Below are positions 34,614 to 44,295 of a stretch of DNA of 64,000 nucleotides, one piece after another. The stretch lies in NCBI GenBank assembly GCA_040004035.1, contig JAMPLN010000001.1; one strand, 5' to 3'. Each line of letters opens with the position of its first letter. Position 1 is the stretch's first letter. This DNA comes from Microcoleus vaginatus_C (GTDB taxonomy: Bacteria; Cyanobacteriota; Cyanobacteriia; Cyanobacteriales; Microcoleaceae). The notes under the pieces were generated by a model. That model had not been told where the DNA came from and did not search any database. It saw nothing but the letters and a program-made list of their open reading frames with translations. A program made the position numbers and the translations under genes.

Positions 34614-35564
34614 TTATTTACGGTCGATCGACTTAACAAATTGTTGCACAGGCTGTGGTAGAGCCGGCACAAAAGTCTTTCTAAAACCCCTAACATCGAA
34701 CACTCGCCACAAAATACCTACCGCTACCGTCAAGAAAAATAACGCTCCCAAAAAATTGAACACAGTAGACAGAAAACCGCTGTTCCTTTTTTTCGGAGGT
34801 GTAATATGTTTCATGCGATATACAGCCGGCTCGTAATCTCTCGACTCCTCGCGACTGCGCCGCGGCGTTTTGGGGCGCGAACTCGCACTGCGCTTCTGAG
34901 TCAAACCCGTTTTATTAGTTTTAGTAAAACTGCTGGCCGACTTCAATTCAGAAGCGCCGCGGGTTCCCGTTAACTTGCTAGCAGAAGCCCCCGTGTGGCC
35001 AACAGCAGCATCCTGAATTCTGCTGTTAGGGCGCTGAGTCGATTTGCGTTCGGCGAGGGTACGCATCAAACTTTGCAATTGCTGAGTCGCCGCAGGCGGG
35101 CGTTCCCCTTTCCTCGCCCAATTTAACAGCATCGCCCCGGTAATCCCGCAGAGATTCGTAGCGCCTACAGAAGCCAGCCGCTTCAGCAGAGGCTGGCTGT
35201 TGGACACAAAAATCACCAATGCCTCCGGGTGTTCTTGAGCCAAACCGTAAACGCACTGAGCCGTCGCCACTACCAGCATTGCTGGCTTGCTTTGATTTTT
35301 GATCGAAGGTTCGAGAGCTCGGTGTGTTTCCTGAGCGTCAGTTGCAATCCAGCCACTGTCGGCAAAAAATCGCATAAACTCTCTAGCTACTTGCTCTTGC
35401 TCTTTTTCCACCGCTTGCCCTGTCAGACGATCTATTTCGTCGTACACTACTTCCGGGATATAGCAAGTTCCCACCTTGGCATATTCTTGCCACACTTGGG
35501 TTCTGCCAGTCATTAAAACATCTGCATCAAAAGTTACCAATACAGGAGGAAGTTGATTAGCCAT
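34614..35564 (-). CDS. PIN-domain protein with C-terminal membrane anchor
   Basis: 316 aa. Residues 8-150 are a PIN-like domain: VTFDADVLMTG with Asp13/Asp15, a conserved Glu in YDEIDRL, LVVATAQCVYG and LVIFVSNSQPLLKRLASVGA. A basic, Ser/Thr/Arg-rich linker follows (about 170-255). One hydrophobic helix (about 265-288) precedes a short tail. The layout suggests a ribonuclease-type domain tethered to the membrane. There is no antitoxin gene alongside, so it is probably not a classic toxin. Confidence 0.75.
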   Translation of the reverse strand: MANQLPPVLVTFDADVLMTGRTQVWQEYAKVGTCYIPEVVYDEIDRLTGQAVEKEQEQVAREFMRFFADSGWIATDAQETHRALEPSIKNQSKPAMLVVATAQCVYGLAQEHPEALVIFVSNSQPLLKRLASVGATNLCGITGAMLLNWARKGERPPAATQQLQSLMRTLAERKSTQRPNSRIQDAAVGHTGASASKLTGTRGASELKSASSFTKTNKTGLTQKRSASSRPKTPRRSREESRDYEPAVYRMKHITPPKKRNSGFLSTVFNFLGALFFLTVAVGILWRVFDVRGFRKTFVPALPQPVQQFVKSIDRK

Positions 35565-35804
35565 GACTTTATCCTATAGGCTCAGATAAGTTATTTAAAC
35601 TTAATCGATCAAGTTTAAACAAATTTTGGGATATAAAAAAATCAACTTTTGGTAGTAGATAAATTGCCCTGGGCGGAGGTTTTAATTGGAAATTAGTAGT
35701 TAGGAACCCGATCGCCCTTCAGTTGCCAGTTTGATCGGTCAATTCCTAGATTCCACTAATTTACCGCAACCCAAGAGCCTATTACCAAAGATGCCAGACT
35801 ACTG

Positions 35805-37439
35805 TTAGTTCCCGATGCCCAGACGGCCAGCCAAAGCCGGAGTCAACGGCAATAGGGCAGCAATCATCAAGAACAAAGCTAGCAAACCCAAAGCCGCGCG
35901 AGCGTCGTCAGGCTCAGTCAGCTCGTTGAGGCTCGGCCGCTCCAGATTCCGCTGTAAAATCAGAATCACGATCGCCCAATACAGAGCCAAAGGATTAACT
36001 AAAGAAACGATTGCCAGCACCACAAAAGTCGCCAAAGTAGTGCGACTGGCTATTTTCCGACCGTAGATGGCTTGCACGATTCTACCCCCGTCCAACTGTC
36101 CCGCCGGCATCAAATTAATCGCCGTTATTACCAAGCCCAACCAACCGATAACTACCAGCGGGTGAACGTCAACAATCTGCTGCTGCAACGCCGAACCCAA
36201 AACCACTTTTGCCAAAGTTCCCACCAAAACCGAGCCCTTGAAAAATTCTGCGGGAATTTGAAACAAACTGCCGGGGTGAGACAGCAACAAACCCGTTACC
36301 AGCATTAGCAGAGAAACTATTCCCCCAGCCCCTGACCCGGCAAAAGCGATGTCAAACAAAACTTTACGGTTGGGCAGCAACGACTCAAAACGCTCGATCG
36401 CTCCAAAACAACCTATCTGCAAAGTTGGTATAAAAAACGGCCAACTCAAGCGAACCTTGTACCGATTTGCCAGCACTCGGCGAGCAATTTCCCCAGAGCC
36501 TAAAACCGCCCAAATTCCGGCTGCAATTGGCAGAACTTCTAGATATCTAGCCGGCGAGTTAAAGAAATCGAAACCTAGCAGTAAACCGCCTGTCTCTAAG
36601 CTAGTAGCAATTGTTGCCAGCAGCAGCACGACTGCTAGGATTTTTTGAGACACGGTTGTTGGCTGCGGGTCGTTGGTGCTGGGCAAGATAATCACTACGG
36701 GCTTGTCGTCCTGATTTTCTACTAAAAATAGGCGGTAGCGATCGTTTAATTTTTCTTCCAAACTTGCCGTCAAACGTGAGTGTACTTGTTCTGGGTCTCC
36801 CCGGAGATTGCCTTTCAAGATTACCCCATCTTGATAGGGAATTGTTTCTGTGGCAAAGAAAGTATCAATTCCAAATATGCCTTTAATTGCCTTGAGGTCT
36901 TCCACTGGAACGGGAATTATTTCTGATTCATTATTCGCAGGCGAGGAAGTGACGATTTTAATGGTTTCTGGGCCTGGTGGCCGCTGCGACTCAGGAGCGG
37001 AAAAAGCATCGCTTTGAGACTTTACCTCAGCAGCATCCGGCCGCGGCAGCACTGTATCGGATGCAGCCTTACGCAATTGCCGGCCCAGATAAATGTACAA
37101 TCCCGTGGAGACCACGAGCAGCAACAATACCGCAACTAGATTGAGGTAAATTCCGGCGGCGAACAAACCAAAGAACAGCAGCCAGGGACTCATTAGCGCA
37201 ACAGATTGCAACCAAGCCAAAATTCCCAGTTTGCCAAAAGGTCTGGCGCGATAAAATCCCCAACCCAGAATTCCCAGAGCAACCAATACGAGCGCAATTG
37301 TTGCCGTATTTTCCGATGCAACTATAGGCATTCCGGTTGCTTGCGCCAATAGGGGCTTTAATCGGTCGATCGCGCTGCGGTCGAGTAATAGCATTAAATT
37401 TTGGGGAATATGAAATAGAGTTGTTGGGAACATATCCAA
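35805..37439 (-). CDS. site-2-protease (M50/EGY-like) family protein lacking HExxH
   Basis: 544 aa. It has N-terminal hydrophobic segments, an EGY-type soluble domain (about 170-260: VPVEDLKAIKGIFGIDTFFATETIPYQDG...), then a polytopic M50-like core. The second M50 motif is intact (NLMPAGQLDGGR). The position of the first motif, normally HExxH, reads LGSGEIARRVLANRY followed by VRLSWPFFIP: only the Glu remains and both His are gone. It is therefore probably a pseudoprotease, as described for plant EGY3. It is full length with no frameshift. Confidence 0.82.
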   Translation of the reverse strand: MDMFPTTLFHIPQNLMLLLDRSAIDRLKPLLAQATGMPIVASENTATIALVLVALGILGWGFYRARPFGKLGILAWLQSVALMSPWLLFFGLFAAGIYLNLVAVLLLLVVSTGLYIYLGRQLRKAASDTVLPRPDAAEVKSQSDAFSAPESQRPPGPETIKIVTSSPANNESEIIPVPVEDLKAIKGIFGIDTFFATETIPYQDGVILKGNLRGDPEQVHSRLTASLEEKLNDRYRLFLVENQDDKPVVIILPSTNDPQPTTVSQKILAVVLLLATIATSLETGGLLLGFDFFNSPARYLEVLPIAAGIWAVLGSGEIARRVLANRYKVRLSWPFFIPTLQIGCFGAIERFESLLPNRKVLFDIAFAGSGAGGIVSLLMLVTGLLLSHPGSLFQIPAEFFKGSVLVGTLAKVVLGSALQQQIVDVHPLVVIGWLGLVITAINLMPAGQLDGGRIVQAIYGRKIASRTTLATFVVLAIVSLVNPLALYWAIVILILQRNLERPSLNELTEPDDARAALGLLALFLMIAALLPLTPALAGRLGIGN

Positions 37440-37762
37440 ACCTATCGGAAACTAGCCTGATTACTAAGGATAACCCCTGAGGGCTACTCGGCCCAAAACC
37501 TGCTGCTGGTGGTGTTTGAACATCACAGGATCTAGGCTATTGACACAGTAGACTTTTTATGATATCACATCGGCTGTGGCCAGCATATACTCAGAAGGGT
37601 AGCAGTGTCGATCGCCCAGAAGCAGGAAGATTGGCCTGGGTTTGGCAGGCGGTGTTGTGCATTTGTTGTGCGAAACAAATGCGAAACAAATAAGGTTGGA
37701 GCCGCTCTCTACTTTTCGGTAAAGAACGGCTCAAAGCGTTGATGCTATTAGGTTTTGTGTAA
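37440..37762. other. spacer between the M50-like gene and tRNA-Arg
   Basis: I see no gene. The sequence holds GTGTTGTGCATTTGTTGTGCGAAACAAATGCGAAACAAATAAGG, a short imperfect duplication of GCGAAACAAAT. It probably contains the reverse-strand promoter of the protease-like gene and the 3' trailer of the tRNA. Confidence 0.4.
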
Positions 37763-37836
37763 CGGGTACGGCAGGACTTGAACCTGCGGCTCGCTGCTTA
37801 GAAGGCAGCTACTCTATCCAACTGAGTTACGCACCC
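37763..37836 (-). tRNA. tRNA-Arg (anticodon TCT)
   Basis: The reverse strand folds into a full cloverleaf. Acceptor GGGTGCG pairs with CGTACCC (one G-T). The D arm contains AACTCAGTTGGATAGAGTA. The anticodon arm is GCTGC-CTTCTAA-GCAGC with anticodon TCT. The T arm is GCAGG-TTCAAGT-CCTGC. The discriminator is G and CCA is not encoded. TCT reads AGA/AGG. Confidence 0.95.
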
Positions 37837-38673
37837 AACTCAAAAATCGCTAACAAGATTATTGTATCGGTGCAGTGTGCGATCGAGCAAGTAAATTATA
37901 TGATGACTTACGCAGAAACCGCTTTGATCTACAAAAATATGGCGTGCAGCGCGATGGTTGGGGAAAAAAAACCAAGATGATGAGAGTGCCTGTGCCTCCA
38001 AGACTGTATCTGACCAAAGCTGGAGGGACTCACCTGCAAACAGCACGCTTGTAAGGTAGGACCTAAACTCGCGTAAAGTATTTAGAGGTCGAGGTGAAAC
38101 CCAAATATTTGGTCGATCGGATATCTCCCCACATTAAGACGCAGCTCAGACACCACAAGAGTCACAGGTGCTTTTTTCCAGATGTCTGTAACATCCCCTA
38201 GTGGCAAAGCCTAAAACGCTGACCGCATTACCGAAAAACCAGAGAGCATGCCCTGATTTGAGGTATGAGTTGAGCCAGAATGACTAATTTGCTGATATTG
38301 AGTTATGTGGGCTAACATTCTGCTCGACTTGATATTTAATAAAAATGTGGTAGAACTAGATTGAAAGACTCAGGTGAAAATCCCTGATGGTACGGAGCCT
38401 CTATATAAGCTTCCTCTACGGCATCAAAGCAAAACAGTCAATCGCCCGCTCGGCACGAGCGCGAAAATCAAGCGTTGCCAGTACAGCAGTCGTAAATTGT
38501 GCGCGGGGGACTTTCCTTCGTGCATTGATTTATACGCCAAGGCCGAGAGACAATCTCAGCTTAGATAATTGTTAACATTTGTTAGCAAAAAAGTATCGGA
38601 ACGCTTGAGGAGAGAACCATCTCTGGGTGATCGGGAGCAATCCTGCTAATTTAAGTGGACTCGCTGAATCAAG
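37837..38673. other. long gene-poor stretch upstream of the Npun_F0813-like gene
   Basis: About 840 bp without a credible reading frame on either strand. Frames around 37840-38046 and 38374-38575 lack ribosome-binding sites and protein-like composition. The right half resembles the 3' non-coding part of an IS200/IS605 element (see next entry). A structured RNA is possible but I cannot assign one. Confidence 0.4.
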
Positions 38674-38708
38674 AATCCCCTCGCCTTTAGGCATCGGGAG
38701 TGTCAAAA
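38670..38708 (+). mobile_element. possible IS200/IS605-type right-end hairpin remnant
   Basis: The sequence GAATCCCCTCGCCTTTAGGC followed by ATCGGGAGTGTCAA resembles the imperfect hairpin and terminal words found at right ends (omega-RNA scaffold 3' ends) of cyanobacterial tnpB elements. No tnpA or tnpB frame survives nearby. Evidence is resemblance only. Confidence 0.35.
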
Positions 38709-38749
38709 GCACAGCACCTCGGCCATGACAGGAGTCAAATCGCAGTGTC

Positions 38750-39424
38750 ATGTTTATTCTGAAACGGCAGGATGTTGAAATAACCAATTTTCAACACCCA
38801 AAACGGGATCAACAAATTCCCATTCTCAATTATCAGGGGCAGACTTTTCGCCTGATCAGCGCCTTTAACGGCAAGCAAGCAGAAGACGCCAGAGCCTTGT
38901 GGCGGGACTTAACCGACAACCGAGGCAAAGCCTGTGTTCTGCTAGAAGAGCCGGATAGATATAGCGTCTGGGGAAAAGTCCGTTTAGATCAGCTTGCCGG
39001 TGAAGAACCGGCAGGGAATGAAGCAGCCAAAGCACCACTGTTCGCGCAGGCTTGTCTGCTGCTCCTCCAAGCTGTTTACTTCGATGTAGAAGACCTCTTA
39101 GGCGCAAGGCAAGCCACATCGTTTCAGAAAGATATCGCCAAGGTATTTCAGCAGGGAAACTTCCCCCAGGCAGACTCCCCTGATGCGATAAAAAACTGGC
39201 TAACCGTTAGCCCCTTGCAAAATCACAAGGTGCCTCCTTGGCAAGAGCAGCATCTCAAGACCTTATTGCAAGAACTCCACCGCTTGGGCAAATCATATTT
39301 TGGCAATACGGACTTCGCGGAGGGAGTGAGCGATGTGCTGCAAGATATGCCAGCACCGGATCGGACTCAGTTTCTAGATTGGCTGAAACAATCAGCCCTC
39401 AACAAGTTGTGGATCGCAGGATAG
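38750..39424 (+). CDS. conserved cyanobacterial protein, Npun_F0813-like
   Basis: 224 aa. The opening FILKRQDVEITNFQHPKRDQ and the segment ALWRDLTDNRGKACVLLEEP with VWGKVRLDQL match my recollection of the Npun_F0813 family, conserved in cyanobacteria and of unknown function. It has no signal peptide or membrane helix. The C-terminal half is helical (LKTLLQELHRLGKSYFG... FLDWLKQSALNKLWIAG). Single gene. Confidence 0.65.
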   Translation: MFILKRQDVEITNFQHPKRDQQIPILNYQGQTFRLISAFNGKQAEDARALWRDLTDNRGKACVLLEEPDRYSVWGKVRLDQLAGEEPAGNEAAKAPLFAQACLLLLQAVYFDVEDLLGARQATSFQKDIAKVFQQGNFPQADSPDAIKNWLTVSPLQNHKVPPWQEQHLKTLLQELHRLGKSYFGNTDFAEGVSDVLQDMPAPDRTQFLDWLKQSALNKLWIAG

Positions 39425-39983
39425 AAAATCTGTGACAATTGCTCAGACAATTGGGCCCAGATAATTGAGCTTAGATAATTGCACTGTAGGGGGTACGCGA
39501 TATACAGGTTGGATTGCCAACTTGTATTGACCAACCAAATTGTTGATTCGGTTTGGATGCCACCTATGGTCTGGCAATTTAACTAAGTTTCGCTCTCACT
39601 CCCCACCCAGAATCATTGAGACGAGTGGGGAAGAGTGAAAGCAAAAAAACAGCTCCCTCAACCTGTGAGGGTATAATTTCAGAGATAGATTTGGTACTGT
39701 AAAAACCTTAAGGGTGGAGACATATACCGTATTTCTATCATTATATTTCCGGGTACAAGATCGACTAACGACTAATTGATTGAATTAGTAAATAGATATT
39801 ATTCTTGCTTAGTCTTTCTAGAGTGTACGAGGGCAAAAGTCCCGACGACACACTGAGGACGCCAGTTATTCCGGAAGCGTCAGATCGAGGTTTTTTAAGG
39901 TTTTTTGGCGAAAGAATCCTCATCTTTAATCAAAGATTGAGATGGGGTACGTTCAACCGCTAGTTAGGTCTCGTGGAATCCCT
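39425..39983. other. spacer with hairpins before the membrane-protein gene
   Basis: A hairpin TTTCGCTCTCACTCCCCAC / GTGGGGAAGAGTGAAAGC spans about 39588-39641. A second, weaker stem GACGC...GCGTC (about 39859-39883) is followed by GATCGAGGTTTTTTAAGGTTTTTTGG and may be a terminator or leader structure. No gene is supported. Confidence 0.5.
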
Positions 39984-41045
39984 ATGAGTAGCACTTCAGA
40001 AAAGTCATCTACATCTTCATCTTTACTGTCAGCTCAGACCCTAGTGATTGCGGGCATTGTCTGGGCTGTCACGGCGCTGCTGTTCTTTTTGCTGTTCAGC
40101 GTCCCCCTCTCAGCAGAAGAGGGTTTACCTCTTTGGTACTCGATCGGCACTTATGTTTTTGAATGCGGAGCATTCTTGGGAGCGGCTTTAGTCTGTTTTA
40201 GAAACTGGCAAAGCCCGCACATGGTCAGCGGGCGCAACGTCTGGCTGGGCATTGGTCTGGGGATGCTGTTCTATTTCCTAGCCAACCTGCTGTTCGGGAT
40301 TTGGGAACTCTATTTCGAGTTAGACCCGGACGTGTCTCCTGCCGATGCGTTTTATCTGGGCAGCTATGTGGTACTGATCTGGGGCATGGTTCTAGCCGTG
40401 ACTTCCAAGCGACTGAATCTAGAAATTGGGCAGTGGGGTGTGTTAGCGGGAATTGCAGCCTTGGGGATTGCTGTAGCTATTTGGGTTGCTGCACCTGACT
40501 CTTGGAGGGCCCAGCTAGGAATGGCTCCGGCAGCCACTCAAGAAGTAGTGACAGAATCTGAACCAGCAACCGCTGCCACAGGAAGAGCGCCTGCTTTGGA
40601 CAATTCGTCCAAGATACAGCCAAAAGCAGCAGCGACTGATGCTGCATCCGCACCCGAAGAAGAAGAAGCAGAAGCAGAAATCAAAGCTCCGGGATGGGTA
40701 ATAGCACTTGACAAGCAACTGTCGCCTTACGCCTATGCAATCAATTTGTTTTACATCGTTGGGGACGTTTTTCTGCTGATTATTGCTACTGCATTGCTGC
40801 TGGCGTTTTGGGGAGGACGTTTTTCCCAATCTTGGAGAATGATTGCGGCTGCTACTTTTTCGCTTTACATCGCAGATATGTACTTTAAATGGCGCGATAC
40901 TCAGGCTGAGGGTACTTATCAAAGCGGCAGTTTGCTGGAAATCTTTTTTGTTTTCAGCGGCATCCTGTTTGGGATTGGAGCTATCTTGGAACATGACATC
41001 TCAACCCGTTCTCGCCAGAGTAGGCGCAGTCGTCGCGCCGCGTAG
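39984..41045 (+). CDS. polytopic membrane protein of unknown function
   Basis: 353 aa from the ATG at 39984; an in-frame ATG at 39942 would add 14 aa. Five helices lie in the N-terminal half, in the pattern of the membrane part of some cyanobacterial signalling proteins (GLPLWYSIGTYVFECGAFLGAALV and ADAFYLGSYVVLIWGMVLA). They are followed by an Ala/Glu-rich disordered loop (about residues 185-240, EEEEAEAEIK), then three more helices and a basic tail (RSRQSRRSRRAA). No effector domain is attached. It precedes the next gene by about 150 bp on the same strand. Confidence 0.65.
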   Translation: MSSTSEKSSTSSSLLSAQTLVIAGIVWAVTALLFFLLFSVPLSAEEGLPLWYSIGTYVFECGAFLGAALVCFRNWQSPHMVSGRNVWLGIGLGMLFYFLANLLFGIWELYFELDPDVSPADAFYLGSYVVLIWGMVLAVTSKRLNLEIGQWGVLAGIAALGIAVAIWVAAPDSWRAQLGMAPAATQEVVTESEPATAATGRAPALDNSSKIQPKAAATDAASAPEEEEAEAEIKAPGWVIALDKQLSPYAYAINLFYIVGDVFLLIIATALLLAFWGGRFSQSWRMIAAATFSLYIADMYFKWRDTQAEGTYQSGSLLEIFFVFSGILFGIGAILEHDISTRSRQSRRSRRAA

Positions 41046-41199
41046 CGATTTGAGATTGGGGTTGCTTTGGCAAGCGATGGGGACGCGAAAGCTTTTTTGC
41101 CATTGTCGGCATCTCTGAGCTTGAACTTGAAAATGAAAAATCACAGTTCGCTGCCTACTAGCCTGCGTCTTTTCACGTCTTTTTGCTGGGAAACTTGGC

Positions 41200-42195
41200 A
41201 TGACGCCTACAAAACTCTCCGATTCAGACAAACGCGAACTCATCAGGCTGTACCGACAGTCAAACGAGAATACTATCACTCTGGCAAAGCGCTACGGAGT
41301 GAGCAGTTCGACTGTGAGGCGCATCCTTCAGGGTGCTTTGTCGGAGCCGGAATACGAATTTCTAGTGCAGCAAAAACAAAAGCGTTTGTCCGATCGCACC
41401 AGTGTTTCTGAACCGACAGAGGCGACTACTGAGTCGTCGGCAGATGGCGAAATCGATCCTGTAGGTGTCCCCCTGTCGGAGTCAGTCCCTGTCCTGCCGT
41501 CAGCCTCAAATTTGAGACCGACAATCCGAAAGCGTTCTAACTCAGTCCCCGAACCAGTTGCAGAACTCGAAATTCGAGGGAATGTAGAGTCAGATTTAGA
41601 TGTTTCTAATTTGCCAGATGCCCAAGCAGCCAATATTGCCGATCGCAGCCAGCGCGCTGTTGTGACTGGTGAACTAAAGGCAAGGCTGCCAGCAGAAGGG
41701 CTGCTGGCAGGTGAAGATTTTAGCGATTTCGAGGACGACGATGAGGACGAGGAGGATGAGGAGGATGATGAAGACGATTTAGATGACGACTTCGACGAAG
41801 ATGTAGAGGATGAAGACTCTCTGTTTGAAGGCAGTCTCCTGGGTTCACTATCGTCGGGTGAGTCTATCGAGCTTCGGGGTACAGGACTGATTCAAGTTTT
41901 GCCTTTAAGCGAAGCATCTCTGCCCACAATTTGCTATTTAGTGGTCGATCGGGCAGCGGAGTTAATCACCAGACCTCTAAAAGCTTTTGGCGAACTCGGT
42001 CAAATTCCGGCGGCGGAAATTCGCGAGAAAACCCTAGCAGTGTTTGACAATCACCGAGTGGCCCGCCGATTTGCTACTCGCAATCAAAGAGTTTTCAAAA
42101 TTCCTGACAGCAGTATGCTGCAAAAAGCAGCGCCTTATTTGCGAGCTAAGGGAATTACTCGGCTGCTAATTGACGGTCAGGTATATTCCCTCTAA
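41200..42195 (+). CDS. HTH protein with acidic linker and conserved C-terminal domain
   Basis: 331 aa. The N-terminal 50 residues form a resolvase/transposase-like helix-turn-helix (DKRELIRLYRQSNENTITLAKRYGVSSSTVRRIL). A long low-complexity linker includes an unbroken Asp/Glu tract at about residues 177-208. The C-terminal 100 residues are well structured (TICYLVVDRAAELITRPLKAF...GITRLLIDGQVYSL). It is often annotated as a transposase because of the HTH, but no catalytic domain is present. A chromosomal DNA-binding regulator is more likely. Confidence 0.7.
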   Translation: MTPTKLSDSDKRELIRLYRQSNENTITLAKRYGVSSSTVRRILQGALSEPEYEFLVQQKQKRLSDRTSVSEPTEATTESSADGEIDPVGVPLSESVPVLPSASNLRPTIRKRSNSVPEPVAELEIRGNVESDLDVSNLPDAQAANIADRSQRAVVTGELKARLPAEGLLAGEDFSDFEDDDEDEEDEEDDEDDLDDDFDEDVEDEDSLFEGSLLGSLSSGESIELRGTGLIQVLPLSEASLPTICYLVVDRAAELITRPLKAFGELGQIPAAEIREKTLAVFDNHRVARRFATRNQRVFKIPDSSMLQKAAPYLRAKGITRLLIDGQVYSL

Positions 42196-42209
42196 GGGAT
42201 CAAATCTAT

Positions 42210-42485
42210 TTAATATTGTACGGTGTCGGATTCTTCTGGATTTGCCTGAAATTTAGGACGTGAGTTTTGGGAATCTGAAATGTTCCACAGCGGTTGCAGT
42301 AGCGCACCTCCGATCAGTCCTGCACTCAGGCTCATTGCCAATACTACTCCTACGGGCAGTTGTATCGATTGAAAAAAGATAAAGTTTAAGGATACTGGGG
42401 CGGCGTTCTGCACTGAGATAATGCCGATCGCGCTTACTAAAATTGCTACTAAAAAACTAATGGCGAGCAGAGGAATTGTTTTCAT
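42210..42485 (-). CDS. LapA-domain (DUF1049) small membrane protein
   Basis: 91 aa with two helices (residues 5-25 and 44-66) and the LapA-type segment VQNAAPVSLNFIFFQSIQLPVGVVLAMSLSAGLIGG. The C-terminal tail is soluble. The family is named after lipopolysaccharide assembly protein A, and its role in cyanobacteria is unclear. Confidence 0.82.
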   Translation of the reverse strand: MKTIPLLAISFLVAILVSAIGIISVQNAAPVSLNFIFFQSIQLPVGVVLAMSLSAGLIGGALLQPLWNISDSQNSRPKFQANPEESDTVQY

Positions 42486-42852
42486 AAACTGGTTGACAGG
42501 CTAATAATTTAACTTGTATACTTGTTTTATAATTGAAATATGTTTAAAAATTTTATTTTTGCAAACACCCCATTATTTAATAATATAGAATAACATTAGG
42601 GGAAAAGTCAAGTAGAGACGGAAAAAATAGAGAATTTTTTTAATTAATTAAAAAATTAACAAACATAAATAAATTTACGCTTCCCAAACTTAAACAAATC
42701 CAAGTCGATTGCAAATATATAACTGGCCCAGCAGTATCGATGATTAATGTTCCGAGGCTTTGCCAGAGTTATCAAAAATATGTAAGGTGCGCCAAGCGCA
42801 CCTCACAATCTCAAGCGCTAGGGGAAAAACCCCCGTTGGAATAGGTAGAAAA
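42486..42852. other. AT-rich spacer with palindrome
   Basis: I see no gene. The stretch 42530-42720 is very AT-rich. GGTGCGCCAAGCGCACC at 42786-42802 is copy 2 of the palindrome family at 5226 and 46926 and may terminate the reverse-strand phosphomutase message or nearby transcripts. Confidence 0.55.
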
Positions 42853-44295
42853 TTAAACAGGTTCTAACTGAGAAATTACCTTTTCCATGTGTTGGGCAAC
42901 TTGGCTTTCTTTTTCCACAGAATTGGTTTCCATGTAAACGCGCATCAAGGGTTCGGTTCCCGAAGGCCGCAGCAGTACCCAGCCACCGTCTTCAAGATAA
43001 AGTTTAATTCCGTCTTTGCGACCGATTTCCTTAACGCCGATACCTGCTACTTCTGTGGGGGGATTCTTGGTAAAAGATTCCAAAACGGCTGCTTTGTGGG
43101 CTTCTTCTAGGTGCAAGTCCAAACGTTTGTTGTACAGGGGGCCGTCGGCTTCTTTAATGGCTTCTTCGACTAGCTGAGACAGCGGTTTGCCTTCATAGGC
43201 GATCGCCTCAGCAACTAGCATATCAGCCAAAATCCCGTCTTTTTCGGGAATGTGACCCAAAACGCTCAAACCGCCAGATTCTTCGCCACCGATGAGCACA
43301 GCAGTTTCCCGCATTTTTTCGCCGATGTATTTAAAACCGACTGCGGTTTCGTAAATTGTTAAACCGTACTTGGCGGCCAAATTGTCCAGCAAGTGGGTAG
43401 TTGCGACTGTACGGACGATCGCCCCAGTCAAGCCTTTATTCTTAACCAAGTGACGCGCCAGCAGCAACAGCACGGTGTTTGGAGTCAAAACATTTCCCAA
43501 CTCGTCAACAATACCAAATCGATCGCTGTCGCCATCGGTAGCTAAACCCAAATCCGCCGAATCCTTCTTAACAGCTTCCACCAACTCAACTAACTGTTCC
43601 CCCTTGGGTTCGGGCATTCCGCCACCAAACAGCACGTCGCGGTAGGTATGAAAACTTTCGACATCGCAGCCGCAGTGTTCCAAAACGCCGTCGAGATAGC
43701 CGCGAGAAGTCGAGTAGAGAGCGTCGTACTTCACCTTCAACTTAGCAGAGCGAATCCGCTCCACATCGATCAAAGTATAAAGAAACTTCAGATATTCGGG
43801 TTTCGGGTCAAAACTGGAGATTTTATCGTTGTGGCTGCCTTTGGCTGGGGCATCAGAAGCACCAGCAATATTTGCCACAATTGTATCGGTAATTTCTGGG
43901 GTTGCCGGGCCCGCGTAGTCGGGGATGTATTTGATGCCGCAGTAAGGTGCGGGATTGTGCGAAGCCGTGAACATCAGGGCTCCTGCGGAGTTGAGATGCT
44001 TGGCGCTGTAGGCGATGACTGGTGTGGGGCAATCTCGATCGACCACTTTCACAGTCCATCCCAAATCTGCCAATACTTCAGCCGCCGTGCGGGCGAACTC
44101 GTCTGCCAGAAAGCGGGTATCGTAGGAGACTAGAACTGGGCGGTCTTTGGTGTAAGCGGTTTCTAGGTAACTGGCGATCGCCCGGGTGACTTTTCGCACG
44201 TTGGCAAAAGTAAAGTCATGGGCAATCAGCCCCCGCCACCCATCGGTTCCGAACTTAATTTCTGTTGAATTGCTGCTAGCGCTCATTTTATCCAC
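42853..44295 (-). CDS. phosphoglucomutase/phosphomannomutase family protein
   Basis: 480 aa alpha-D-phosphohexomutase. All four active-site loops are visible: TASHNPAPYCGIKY (phosphoserine), DGDSDRFGIVDELG (metal), GGEESGGL (sugar) and RPSGTEPLMRVY (phosphate). It interconverts hexose 1- and 6-phosphates. The preferred sugar cannot be told. It could feed the mannose-1-phosphate guanylyltransferase at 5.4 kb. Confidence 0.92.
   Translation of the reverse strand: MDKMSASSNSTEIKFGTDGWRGLIAHDFTFANVRKVTRAIASYLETAYTKDRPVLVSYDTRFLADEFARTAAEVLADLGWTVKVVDRDCPTPVIAYSAKHLNSAGALMFTASHNPAPYCGIKYIPDYAGPATPEITDTIVANIAGASDAPAKGSHNDKISSFDPKPEYLKFLYTLIDVERIRSAKLKVKYDALYSTSRGYLDGVLEHCGCDVESFHTYRDVLFGGGMPEPKGEQLVELVEAVKKDSADLGLATDGDSDRFGIVDELGNVLTPNTVLLLLARHLVKNKGLTGAIVRTVATTHLLDNLAAKYGLTIYETAVGFKYIGEKMRETAVLIGGEESGGLSVLGHIPEKDGILADMLVAEAIAYEGKPLSQLVEEAIKEADGPLYNKRLDLHLEEAHKAAVLESFTKNPPTEVAGIGVKEIGRKDGIKLYLEDGGWVLLRPSGTEPLMRVYMETNSVEKESQVAQHMEKVISQLEPV

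Noticed and set aside
34411..34836. 141-aa forward frame
   Set aside because: Mostly antisense to the PIN-domain gene; basic, low-quality composition.
40515..40994. 159-aa reverse frame opposite the membrane-protein gene
   Set aside because: Cys/Ser/Phe-rich composition typical of antisense to Ala/Glu-rich coding sequence.
43648..44133. 161-aa forward frame opposite the phosphohexomutase
   Set aside because: It is the antisense shadow of a well-conserved gene, with no ribosome-binding site or domain.
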